Source: Neospora caninum Liverpool
Lineage: Eukaryota > Apicomplexa > Conoidasida > Eucoccidiorida > Sarcocystidae
Direction: 5' to 3'
Length of the DNA stretch: 64,000 nucleotides
NCBI RefSeq assembly: GCF_000208865.1
Contig: NC_018398.1
Location: 1,426,001 to 1,490,000, forward strand
The position numbers and the translations under genes are program-made. This document shows positions 11,633 through 24,294 of the stretch, piece after piece (the first letter of the stretch is position 1; each line of letters starts with the position of its first letter). The notes beneath the pieces were generated by a model. The model ran no database searches, was not told where the DNA came from, and worked only from the letters and a program-made list of their open reading frames with translations.

Positions 11633-14423
11633 TGTGCCTAATTCTCGATTGGTTGCTTCCTCTCCGGAAGGTGTCGCTGAGAACACCAGCAAACTTGCCC
11701 CTGAAGCAGGCACTATATCGACAGAGTCTCCTGCGTCCAAGCACACGGCAACTGAGCCGGGTTTCTCCGCCAGAGTGACGACGGGCTCTCTCAGGAGCGG
11801 CGCGTGAAAAGGCGAGGGAATCGCTGCGAAGAAAGGCACGCAAAGCCCAGACGGTGGCTCAGACCCGGAGACAAGGATTCAGGGCGGGAAGAAAAACGTA
11901 TAAAACGCGTACGGAAATAATGGTGGCCTCGCCACACATCCCTAAGACACTACCAGTAAGCGTACACGTGCCACATCATTTGTCGGGAAAAATATTTTGT
12001 CCTCCGGTGCACGCGGGAGACAAAGGGCGACCGAGCGTGCTGAGACTGTTCGCCCCGGTTTCCAGTAATAACGAGCGGCAGGGGTGAGCCGGCGAAAGTG
12101 AACGGCACGCGAAGAACAGTGTAGGGACGTTTTTGTACCTTGGGCTACTGTCATGAAAAGGACCAGAGGCACGAATATTGGTTTGGACGTTGCAGCTGCC
12201 TCACCGCTCGCTCTCTGCTATGTACGACTGCCGCATGAACAGTTTTGAGGTCTTGTCGAAAAGGGGACTTCCGTGTGTGCGAAAAGACTTGACGCGCCGA
12301 CCGTCTGATGACCTCGATGAACTGATGGCCAGGATCTCAGATTTCCGCGAGCAAACGCCTCCCCTTCGCAAAAGGAAACCGGAAAAACCAAGTTCACGGT
12401 AGTGAAATTAAAATAGGAGACCGAAAATTCAAGTGGCGGTAACAGGCGCGCGGAGCCGTCGTCCTACGACTACGATGGCTCGAAAAGAAGCACGACGGGA
12501 AAATGGTAATAAAAGGGCCGATTTATCTTGGTCCCGATCACCAGGTGCGTATCTTAACACGCCATTCGAGTTTGCAACGAGAGAAGGGGCAAGACATACG
12601 ATTAGGTGTGTACTGTTACGTGAGCACGCATCTATCATGAGGGGGACGCGTTGCTGCCCTGTCACACAATGAGCATTTCCTTGACAGAGACAACGGAAGC
12701 GTAACAGATCGAGCCAATGTCCCAGCTCTTTTTCCGGAACTACAGCAAAAAAGCGCGACCAACTATGCCCGGGAAAACGGAACGTTCCACTAAAATTTCG
12801 CCGCGTGGAAGGCCTTCTGTACTTCTCGTCCGCACTGGTGTATGCACACCAGAGAACTTCACAGTGCAACCTTTGCAGGCGAAAAGTAGGGGGGCGGGCC
12901 CCGGTTTACCGCGAGAAACTAAATATTTTACCAAAAAAGGAAAACCTGGGAGGTTCGTCAGTCTCCGCGCCGAGATGCATTACCTAGGTGCGTGGTCAAG
13001 ACTGAAAGAGTACAAAAAGAAATTAAACCTAAGCTGCTTTAGCATCGGCGCGACACACAGCTACCAACTGAATCTACCTGGCCCTATTTTTTGGCCTATA
13101 ATTTGCAGCGGAAGGGAAAGGCCTCTGCTTTTTTGCCGTAATCATGTGCACCTGTTCTGCGACTGCGGCTAGGCCCTAAGGGACGCCTACGGGCCGCATT
13201 TTTTGGCTGCACTCTTGGCTTTCTAGTGTGCATTTTATGCGGGGTCACCGGCGCCTCGCCGGATCCGCCCCGGAGTCCCGCAACAAAAAAAGCGAGAGTT
13301 TGATGCCTTTCCAAATCAGTTTAACTCCAAGGTGGAGCGGATCTCAACCCCTTGGACTCCCTGAAGTCCGCCGTCGCCGTAAACGGTGAAGATGTGCGTC
13401 TCCAGATTTCCCCGCGTTCTACCCGTACACACGGTTCGGTTTCGTACTCGGTCAATAGCGCGAGCTATCTTGAACGGATGTGTACCCCGCCGAAAATGGG
13501 GTGTACAGTTCAGGAGGAGAGTCTTTCTAGAGGGAGAAACATTTGTGGATGGTGTGGCGGCGAGAGTGGTAGCCGTGATCGTGCCTATCCTGATTAAGAA
13601 AAAAATATTGTACCGTTCACGCAAATGAGGTTGTTGGGCACAACGTTGTAAAAGAGTTTGGTTGGTACCAAAAACACTCTAGCATGTAGTTAACATTCCA
13701 TGCAGTGCTTATGTCGTGCGACCAGTTTTCCACATCATTATCCAATAGAGCTGGGGTTAATATGCCGAGGAAAACGGGACGAAAGAACCTGTTCCGCTGA
13801 CCACGCCGCCGTCATTTCACCTCACGCGTGAAGGAAACGCTATCCTTTGTCTCTTTAACATCGCGCTCACTCAAGACCCGCACTTCATTTCCCCTTTTTC
13901 TACTGGTAGTCTGAGGTGACAATGCCTGACGACGGAAATCACGTGGGAGCGGCTGTTCTTTCCCGGTCGACCTACCTCACGATAACAGAGTACGATCATG
14001 TGGCATGAATCAAACACTCAGAAACAACGCGCTTATGTATAATTATGCATGAAGAAGCATACCTATGCGCTCAGATGAACGCACGCATGTATTTACGCAA
14101 CAGCATACACACACTCTTTATGCTTTCTCGCCTTCTTTGCAAGGCGATATCCGTTTGGCCAGAACGTTTGCTAGCACTGATTCGGCTTTCCTGTGAATAG
14201 GATGCCCCTGAATGGTGCTCAGAGAATCACGAATTCAACGGTAAGCATACCACAATGTCCCCGTATACACAACTGGACTGTCCTTAACTCGCATTACGTC
14301 TGAACGGACATATATATATATATATATTATGTACCTGCATTTGTGTGTCCACATGCATCTTCTGCCGTAGGCACCTTCGTCTCGAGTTTGTTCGAACCCA
14401 TCGCCCCCTGTCTTTCTTTTCGT
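11633..14423. other. Spacer between USP start and CCDC39 end, with a distinctive block
   Basis: Both neighbours are on the minus strand, so this region should carry the USP promoter and 5' leader and the CCDC39 3' UTR. From about 12100 to 13800 the sequence lacks the TA arrays and polypyrimidine runs seen elsewhere and has a smoother, locally A-rich texture. I could not match it to a gene, rRNA fragment or known element. GCCGGATCCG and CCGGCG inverted pieces sit near 13250. A (TA)n run lies near 14310. Confidence 0.4.
12220..12402 (+). CDS. Possible small ORF, 60 residues, unrecognised
   Basis: Plus-strand ATG frame ending in TAG. The product includes DDLDELMARISDF and a lysine/arginine/proline-rich end (LRKRKPEKPSSR), which looks protein-like. 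A pyrimidine-poor AG precedes it at 12195, so it could instead be a last exon. There is no family match and no second exon I can defend, so this is a weak call. Confidence 0.15.
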   Translation: MYDCRMNSFEVLSKRGLPCVRKDLTRRPSDDLDELMARISDFREQTPPLRKRKPEKPSSR

Positions 14424-17400
14424 CTATCTTTTCCTTTGTGCCTCTGTCATCTTCTCGTGCTGGCTGTCTGTTTCCTTATTCCTCGCTCTCAAAGCACCAG
14501 TCACACCCAACGTCGAGACACCTCTTTCACTCTGGCTCTTTCGTATGCCTCTGTCTTGCGCCTTGTCACCCGCGTTTTCCTGCTCTCTGTCGCTCCCGGA
14601 AGATTTGCGGTGTACAACGACGGCCAAATTACAAAGGGCAGCAGGAAGTGCGGAAGGGAACGAATGCATTTTGGCGACGGGTCGGCTGAGAACCCCAACC
14701 CGCGCCTTCCCCGCTGGGGAAGTAGCGACTCCTGGAGGAGGCAGCGAGACGGGCGTTAGTGGAATTCTAACTTTTTCTGCTTCTGGAAAGGGAGAGGCTC
14801 CAGGAGAAGGAAGGGACGAAGGGGGAGATAGAGACGAAGAATGAGAAAGGAAGTCTGGTAGTTCGTCTTTGCGAATTGAAACCGAACTCGAAACACTCTG
14901 AGACGTCATGCCAGAGCTGAGAGCGGAGGAAAGTCCAGAGGGAGGTCGAGAACTCAAACGCACGCCTAAACAGGAAAAACAGGCAAAACCGAAAACATCC
15001 CGGGGGGCGCAAGCAGGAATGGGAAGAAGACCAGAAAGGCCTCTCTGTGCGGGTGTTTGCGGTTGCCACGTTTTTGTTTGAGAAAATTCTCGGAGAGCGC
15101 AGGAAAGCACACTGAATCCCTCGCTGTCGTTGCGCTCGACTCACGACTGGTCTGGGCCTGCAACTCTATTCCCCACTCGCCTCTCTCTCCCTTGTTTGTT
15201 TCGAGTTCATCCCCCTTTCGTTTCCTCGATGACTCTCTCCTCACGCTTTGCATGTCGTTTGCTCCTTCCTGCGTCTTCATCCTCTAAATCCGTCTTCTAT
15301 TTCGGCCTTTCCTGTTCCTTTCGCTGAGGATCCAACTCCCCGGTTCACCACCTTTGTCCTCTCATGTTTCTGCTTAGCACCAGATGTTCACCCGGTGTTA
15401 ACGTTCCTCTCTACGTCTTTTCTCGCTCCTCCCCTTCTGCGCTTTTTTCTTCTTCACCTGAACCGGCACCGTCTGTGTGCCTTCTTTCCTTTATGACCAA
15501 ACGGAACTCACCGTGAGCGCTCAGCGCATTTTTCACGTCCTCAGGAACATCGCCGACTTCTTCGAGCGCCATACTGCAAACCGCAGATCACGCGACCCAA
15601 CAACTCCGCCTCTCTTAGACAGAAGCAAAAACCCTTCGAGCCGTGTAGGGATCTCTCTATCTAATCTCTCTCTCTAAATATATACAGATGTATTCTCTCT
15701 CTCCATATATATATGTATATATATATATATATATCCATATATGCCAAGCATAAGAACGAAAGTGGAAGGTATTGTCCACCAATACGCACCAACGCATATC
15801 TCTCTCTATATAAAAACATGTATTTGTGAAGTGTACGTATCTAGACGTAGATGCGGCCGTATCTTCTTCCCGTGAACGCCCCATCTTAAGGTGAAATCTG
15901 GGGCTTGCAGCATGTCAACCTAGACTTTGTTTCGCTAAAAAGTGAAGACAGCAGTATCCGTTTCACTCCGTTTCCGAAAACCCCAGAGATTTCTTTGCAC
16001 TCTGGTTGGCGCTTGGGTTCGTTCTTTTGAGCTCGGCGAGCTAGCACACGCGTGTCTCTGTTCAGCAAAACCCGCCAGGAGCCTAAGGGTGTCGTGCCCA
16101 CTGCGCCTCCATGCACGAACTTCAGCCTTCGTAAGAGGAGTTCTCTCCCCTTTGCCTTTTCGCGTTTTCATTTTTCCCCAACTAGCGTCTTTCTCGCTTT
16201 CGTTTCTTTGCGTTTCTCCCTCTGGCGCTTACGCCAGAGAGGCCCGCAGCGCCTGAAGGTGATGTCGCAAGCTCTCGAGGTGGGGTTCCATCTCCAGATT
16301 AGTTTGCAAAGTGGGATTGAATCCGAGAGAAGACGGGGGAGAGGTGGGACGGGAGGAAGGCGAAGATACTGGTTTTGCCGGCGGCAAAAGCTTTTTTTTC
16401 CGAGCGAGTTTTACCGCCCGTTTATGTCGGTCGACGGCGCGACGCAGCTTCTCTTGTTGAGATTCCACTTCTCGCCTGAGGCCTTCCAGCGTTGCGATAG
16501 ATTCCTGCAGAGAACACGCCGATGATGAGGCTCGAAATGGCGAGAAAAAACGAAGGAAGGAGCAGAGGGAAGAGAGTGAAAAACAAGGAACTGCGGGTTC
16601 TCTAGGACTTTCGTGTGCGCGCTGGTACCGCTCTCGGCCTCCTTTCACCTTCTTCTCTTCCTGCCGCGATGTATATGTTGAGCTCAGGTTACGTCCCAAT
16701 TCGCATCGGGAGTCGCTACCTGTTTGCGTGTCCGCAGAGTATGGAAGAACCTTTCGGCCTCGTGGAACCTTTCTCTTTCTGCCGAAAGCTCTTCCTGCAG
16801 GCCACGGAGTCGCTCCTTCTTGTCAAAGACGGCGTCGCGTGCATCTTTCACTTGCTTCTCCAGGTCGTCTCGAACTTCTTTCTGATTCTGGACGAAGGAC
16901 GACTCCTCGCTCAGCGCGCGCCGAAACTGGCCATTCGCCGCACGCAACTGATCGAGCGTCAACGAGAGTGAGCGGCTCTCGCTTTCTGCATCCCGAATTC
17001 GCTGATCCAGTTCATCTCCGATACGCTGAAGCTCCTCCTTCTCCTGGAAAAAACACGCAGGAAAAGCCCCGAACGAACCCAAAACAGGCGGAGACGTGGT
17101 CCTGTCCACGACTTCGTCTGTGCAGGAGGAGGAAAACATCCCCACATGTCCACGTAGAGACCTTACATACGTGAAGATATTTAGTATAGCTCTCGAGGGC
17201 AAAATGTATCTTTGTGCATTGGCTCATATCGACAGACCCTGAAAGAATACCGTTGCTGGGGACAGGTGCCGCGGAACAGTTGGGAGGGAACTGCAAGCGA
17301 GTGCACTTGGCCGCCGCGAATAGAAAAACAGAAAAATCGGCGCTTACGTCTGAACCGAGATGCACACCTATCTCAATAGACACACTCAAGTATGTACCCT

Positions 17401-20400
17401 CTCACCCACGGAGACCCGTGTTTTTCGAAAGCTGCGTGTACCTGCACAGCTGGAACTGCAAAAGGAATAAGGGACTTTCAGTGTTTCGCGTCGCACAAAC
17501 ACGCACGCACAAGGCACACAATGCGTTCTTCCGTTTTATCGGCGCGTGTGGGAGGAATTGAACCCCCGCGGAGAACGGCACCTCTTCTTTGCTGCCTTCA
17601 TTTTTTTTCACCAGACACACATAGAACAACGGATAGGAATCCTCTTGCGCAACCGCAGCCTCAGCGATTACCTGCCCCGCCTTGATGATGTAATACGCCT
17701 GGGACCTTTCGCCGCCTCCGTCGCCCTCTTCCAGGTGGATTTTCTGAAACGAAATGTGTGAATCAGAGAACCAGCTACAGCATGCGCGAGGAACAAATCA
17801 AACGCGAGGAAGACTGACAGAAAGGGAAGGAAGGAGTCACAGTTCAATCCTAGACATCTACATGCATATATGGAGAGCTCTAGACGTTTCGCTTGCTGGT
17901 GAATGATTGTAGGCGGCAAGCTGAGAAAACTGTACATGTATACAGATGGATGAAAATGTTCCGATGTGATGTTATCTATTCTGTATGGGCGCAGGCCTAC
18001 AGTCTTCGGTAGACGTACATTGATATATTCCTGCTTCTCGCTATGGGTAAGTGAATATGCGTATGGGTGAGGCAGCGTTCGTCAGGGTGGAGCGAAAGAG
18101 CGCAGTTTGACTGTGCTTCTCACCTGAACAACGACGGCGTACTTGCTTTGCAGGTTGGTGATTTTTGCTTTCCGGTTGGAAGCCTCGAGAGCGAGACGAT
18201 GACGCTCTTCGTCGACTGCTCTCTGCAGACACAAGGACGAGGGCACGAAACAGAAGAAAAACGTTTTCAGCGAACGCGTGTTTTGCTTCTGGTCTCTCTT
18301 TCCAAAATGGGATCAACATGCACGCAGTGCAGGTTGGGAGCTGCGAAAAAAAGGGCGTCTGCATATTCTGCGAAAACACCTTCCATCTTGTTTTGTCGGA
18401 ATCGCAACGCACGTCTGCTGAACCTATCCTCTCTCCAGTCACAGTTCTGCCGCTGGAGACAAGTTGGCTCTCAGCTTGCCGCGTTGTCCCTTTCATTTTT
18501 CTGACACGAACGTTTTTTCTAGAACCACTTGATTCGTCTAGGGATCTCTTCCTCTGTTTCCCGACTTAAGTCGGAGCCTCTGCTATCGGTCTTGTCGTTG
18601 GGTGTATGCAGTCCATTCCTGTTTAGCGCCAGGCAACATCAAAGATTCGCTGCCCCCTTCACAGCTCCTCTTCCGTTTCACCTTTTCAGGCTGGCTGTCT
18701 TTCAATTTCCGTCTTCCCACGTCCTTCCATTTTCTCCTCAATGCGCGTTTTCCTCTTTTGCGCCTGACACAGGCGCGCCCTGCTGGCAATCTTTGCCTCA
18801 ACTGTCCTTACAGCTGCAGTCTTGGCGAGCTCGAGCCGATGCTCCGCCTTCAAGATTTCTTCCTCGATGGTGTGCTGACTCTGTAGCTTTTCATTTTCCG
18901 CCGCCGTGAGCGCTTCAGTCTGTTCGCGCAGTTGCTCTCGGAGGCGGCGCACCTGCCAGAGAAAACGCATTTTCCCCGCACGGCGGCCAGATACAGCAAC
19001 AACAGGTTCCCCGGCGTTTGAGCTTTGAAAAAGGTGCTTCCAGGCTTCCGTTCACACGGGGGGGGGGGGGATGGTGGGGGCAGTTGGGAAGAGGATCAGT
19101 AAAAAGAGCGAAGGAGAATTCGTTTATGCGGCGGCGGGAACCCGCGAGGACAACATTCATCGGTGTACTTGTTGCGCCTCCTGTTGCCTCAGGCGCAGGG
19201 AAAGGCTTCCTACGTTTACAAATGTGTGTGTTACGTTGTTGGAGTCTACCGCACTCCATTTACGCGAGATACAGACAACCAAGCTCTGACTGCTGTACAC
19301 TTTTCACCACCCCACAATGAACAGCTATGGGTTATAGTACGGGTGTTGACGATGCACTCGACGGTCCCGACTGAAGTGTTTGATATTTCCGTTTCTAGCT
19401 CTTTGTTGCAGCACTCTTTGCCACTCGATGCGCATTGACGGAGCACATGTGCAACTGGGGCAGGAGGGCCCACAGTGAATAATACAGCGACGTGGATGCA
19501 GTTCCCTGAGTTCAAGAAACTGCGTAAACGCCAGGCAAATATCAATATTCACCACCATTCAACTGCACGCGGAGTTGCACGGAAGAGTGTAGACGTGCAC
19601 GTATCTGTGCTACAGGTATATGCATATAGCCCCTGAGAAGCAAACCGATTGTGAACATACACGTACAGAGAGACGCGGAAGGCGATGCATGAGTGTACAT
19701 GTCCGATCATTGATCTGGATGTGTATCAAGGACCTCATCCTGCATGCAAATAAATGTGGCTTTTCAGTCCGCCCTGGCGCCATCGAAACTCAACAGTGTA
19801 TTTGGTCGCGTTTCCGTTGTTTCCGTTCGACGCGGAGAAGCTCTTTGGCGCGTCAAGGTGGGCTGCGGGTGCCCAAATGCTGGCGCGGGAAGCAGAGAGA
19901 ATCGCAGCATGCATGCAGCTTACGTCAAGCTTGAGTGTGTCTTGCTGCACACCGACAAGCTCCTTTTCTTTCTGCGTGTTTAAAACTTCACGCTTGAGGA
20001 ATTCGCACTCGAGGCGCGAATCGGCGACGTTGTTCTCTAGGGCAGATGCCTCCGACTCGCGACGCTGAAACGCGCGCTGAGACTTTCTAGAAAAAACGCA
20101 AACCGTGACACTCCTTTGCAAACATCGAGCTCTCGAGACGCGTGGAAGTGCACTGAAGTAAAACCTACTTGCGGTCCTCCGTATGTGGTGATTTACAATA
20201 CCATATATATATATATATATAAATACTTGTATCTATTTGAACGTATCCTTCGTCGCTATCCATTAAGTTGTATATCTAGGGATAAGGCTGTATCCTTATC
20301 TACACTTCAATACATACATGTATATATAGGGAGAGACGTATGTGGGTAGCGATACAGCCATGCTTGTGGGGAAAAGGGGGGAGACCAGCGGAGGGAGCAG

Positions 20401-23196
20401 CAAGGAGAGAGCGAGAGAGAAGGAAGACAAAGAGAGGGAAATCAAGAAAAGGACAGGAGAGAGCCGGAATAGAAGCCCACCTCAATTCGCTCTCAAGACG
20501 CTTTGTCTGGGTGTTGAGCATCTGGCATTGCTGGCATTGTTGCGTTAGAATCTGGGAGCAGCGGAGACGTGAAAGCCAAGCACACACCTGCGGTGTCTCT
20601 CAGGCGACTCGCCAGTGTTTTCGAATGCTTCAAATCTTGCCTGTCCTTTCTAATGCTCTCAGTCTCGTTTGTGCCTTCTACCGGTCTAAATCTTTGGTTT
20701 CCAGAGGGTTGGCTGAAGCAACCGGAAGGGAATGGGAGAACGACGCACGATCTCAAGTTTTGCGATTTTTGCCTGAAGGTCTTTTTTTTCCGCAACGCCT
20801 CGGTGCCCCGCCGCTCTCGCCACTTTCCGCTGCATCAACTGAGACTGGAATTCGACAGCGTAGAGAAGCTCCTGCTGTCTTTGTCTCTCCTGATCCAGTT
20901 TTTGCAGTTGCAGCTGCGAAACAAAACAGAAAACGAATCGGTCGTTCAAAAATCCCAACTTCAGAAGAAAACGGGGAACAACGGTCTCTTGTGACCTCTC
21001 TGGAGCTGTATGTACACCTCAGTCAGCTGGCGCAAGACAACATGCCGACAAATTCGCCAACCCGCAACACGGTGGATGAAGGGCCCAAAGAACGGAAAAG
21101 GCTGCGAATCGCTCTTGTATCCCTCTACTCAAACGACGATCCGATGAGTTGGTGCCTCGACACAAACATACATACAAATGTACAGTCAGGCGCTTTCTCA
21201 TTTATTTATATACATGTATCTACGTGGATGCTTGTCCACATGCTTATACATATACAAGCATATGCACGTTTATATATATTTATATTTCAATAAGGATGAT
21301 TTTTACAATGCTTGTATTGCCTACTGTCGGACTACACACACTTAATGCGTTTTCTGTCTCTTCTGTCGCGTGCTCCGAAGGTTCGCTGTGAGTCTGCGGC
21401 AAGCCTTAATTTCTTCGTGCTTCCGTGAGTTTTCTGCGCACTCCCCAAGCAGGATTGAGGGGGGCCTTTCATCGCTGTGACTCGTCCTCTCTGTCGTATC
21501 CATGAGCGTAAATCTCTTTACACCTATGTTAAGATAGAAATCTTGTCGCATTGATTTCCCGTACATGCATATCGCGATATACCCGTGATAAGATCACTTA
21601 GTCTTCTTACGCTATTCCTCGTCTTGTACATCTATCTATTTATGCATAAATATAGGCTGATGCATATCCATGTTTGTTCCGCTGCATAGGGCAATACAAA
21701 TATGTATTCCTCTATATATATGCTCTTATATTCTGGCACACATAGAACTGCATGTGAATAAATGGTTCATTGGTCTAAATATCTATTCCTGTACTTGTCT
21801 AGACTTTATCTGTCTATCTATCTACCTATCTATATCTACATCTATATATAGGGTTGTGTTTGGCTTGATTCTTGTGGGTGTGTGCGTCGTACTCCGAGAT
21901 TCCTTAGAGCGGCTTGTGAACTGTTAATCTCCGAGTTTGTCGTTTGGTTTAAAGTCTCCTGAGCAGAGTAGTTCTGTGAGGCTTCGAAAAGTTCTTCTCG
22001 GCCTTTCTTCACTTGTTTTTCCAGGTTTTCGTATGTCGTCTCGATGTGTTTGCAGAAGGCCTCTGCTTGGTGGAGCCCGTCGTCCTTCTCTTTCGAGTTC
22101 AAAAGTTCCTTCTTCATTTTGCTCTTCGCTTGAGCGCAGCGTTGCGTCAACGCAGCCAGCGCCTGTCTCTTTGTCTCCAACAAAGCAGTCAAATGATCGA
22201 TTTCCGATTTGTTCTTTGACATGCACGCCGTCGCAGCAGAGAGCTGGGCACGGACTTCTTCGCCCTGAGAGAAGCCGAAAAAGCAGAGAAAGTCCGCTCG
22301 AAAAATAGAGGAGAGAGAAGGAGAGGAAGAAGAACCGACGCCAGAGACAGAGAGAAAGGAGAGAGGAAGAGAGAGACAGAGCGAGCAGGCGGGCAGAAAA
22401 AAACGCGAGGTTGAGAGGCAGAGAAGTAGGCGCATGCGTGAGACGCCGAAGAGAACGACGGGCGGGAGAGAAGGAAGAACAGAAAGCGAGAAACACCGTA
22501 AGAGGGAAGATCCAGAAGAGAAGGCAGAAGCGAAGCTCACGGAGGAAAGAATATACAGAAGCAGGCAGGGGAAAGGGAAAACAAACGCGCAGACACGCAA
22601 GAGAGAATGCAGAGAATTCTCATACTAGAGATATTACGCGTTGCTATGCGATTCGTCATTTGCCCCATGGACAGCGATCTTTTGGGCCCCCTCTGGGCTG
22701 TTAACACAGAGGCACGCGATTTTTTGACTATCACCCTGCTGGCGGTGCTGACGCGCATGCAGCAACAAACTATCGAGTGTTTCGCCTATCCCTTTTCAGA
22801 GCTTTTCGTCGCCACTGTTTGGCCCCTGCTGAGGAGGGCGCTGCAGCCGTCTCGTCTCGCATTTTCTGGTCCTTAAGATGCGTCCTCAAATACCTCCCCA
22901 CACACAAGTATACACCGATATACATCGACATTAATCTCGAGATATCTCCGTATATATATATATATATATATATACCGAGTCTATCTATCTGCCTATCGAT
23001 CTACCTATATATATACATGGATGAATTCGATGAGAGATGTCAGCTGATAGGGTAGGTGTCTACCGACACTTCCTAGGTGTGCTTCGACCATCCGTGCCTT
23101 ATCGGTGTGTAATTGTTTATGTGCATATACGTGTATAGGAGCCCACACAGACATACGAAAACAGCCAACCTTATGCGTGTACGTATCGATGGGCAT

Positions 23197-23235
<39 letters not shown>

Positions 23236-24238
23236 TATATATGGATTGATATATATAAATATATATATGCACATATATGTACATATATATAAATTTTTTT
23301 TATATATTTATTGATATATATATTTAGATGTATATATATATCTATATATATTTATTTATAGATGTATATATATTCATATATATCTATATATGAATATATA
23401 GATATACACATATATATATCTAAAAGCCCGAACAGCGGTCAAGTACATCTGTGCATCTGTTCACGGTGCATAGTTATCTAGTTCCCAGTAGTGTGGCGAA
23501 TCAACGGCGCCAGGGGTCATCCTCCCGATTCCTTGTGTTTATCATTCGTTGTTCTTCGCTGTTTCGTACGGCTTCGTGAACGATGGCGAGGCGAGTCTTT
23601 GCGTCGGCGAATTCTCCACGAAATTTTTCGATCTTTTTCTCCAGCTGGTGAAGCTCTTTGAGGAGCGCGTTGTTCGCAGCTTGCTGCTCCGCCGTAAAGG
23701 TTCTCAGGCGGCCTGCGAGGGGTGCGGATAGCAAGCAAAGAAACCGAATATGAGAAGAAAAGGAAAAACATAAAGGAGCCGAGAGCGGCGACACGTCAGA
23801 AAAGCAAAGCGAGGCGCAGAAGGAAGAAAAAAGGGCGAAGAAGACAGAGAAGTTGAGGGAGAAGAGGGAGAAGTGGAGAGAGACGAAGAGCGACAGGCCT
23901 CGGGAAAATAAAAAGGAGATATTGTTGAGAAACGCGGCAAGACGCGACCAGCAAAAAAAAACCCTGTTTCTCTCTCGTACCTAGTTTGTCGATCTTCTGA
24001 CGAACTTCTTCTTGGGCGACGCCGTATCGCGCTGCTGCGTCCTTGATCGCCTCATCGCGCTGTTTCATTCCCTCCAGAGCAGCCTCCCTGAGAAGAGAGT
24101 ATATATATGTATATACGTATCTACAGCACTATATAGATATCCCTATCTACATGCATCTAGGTTTACATATTTATGTACCGATTTTCATGTCCGTACATCA
24201 GGAAGCATAACTAAATATATCCATATATGCTTATAGCA

Positions 24239-24294
<56 letters not shown>

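Noticed and set aside
17551..17567. tRNA gene
   Set aside because: Only a T-arm-like stem-loop is present. No D arm, no anticodon arm, and a poor acceptor stem; it lies inside a CCDC39 intron.
20340..21293. 317-residue plus-strand open frame
   Set aside because: Covers CCDC39 exons 6 and 7 on the other strand plus intron; no family features.
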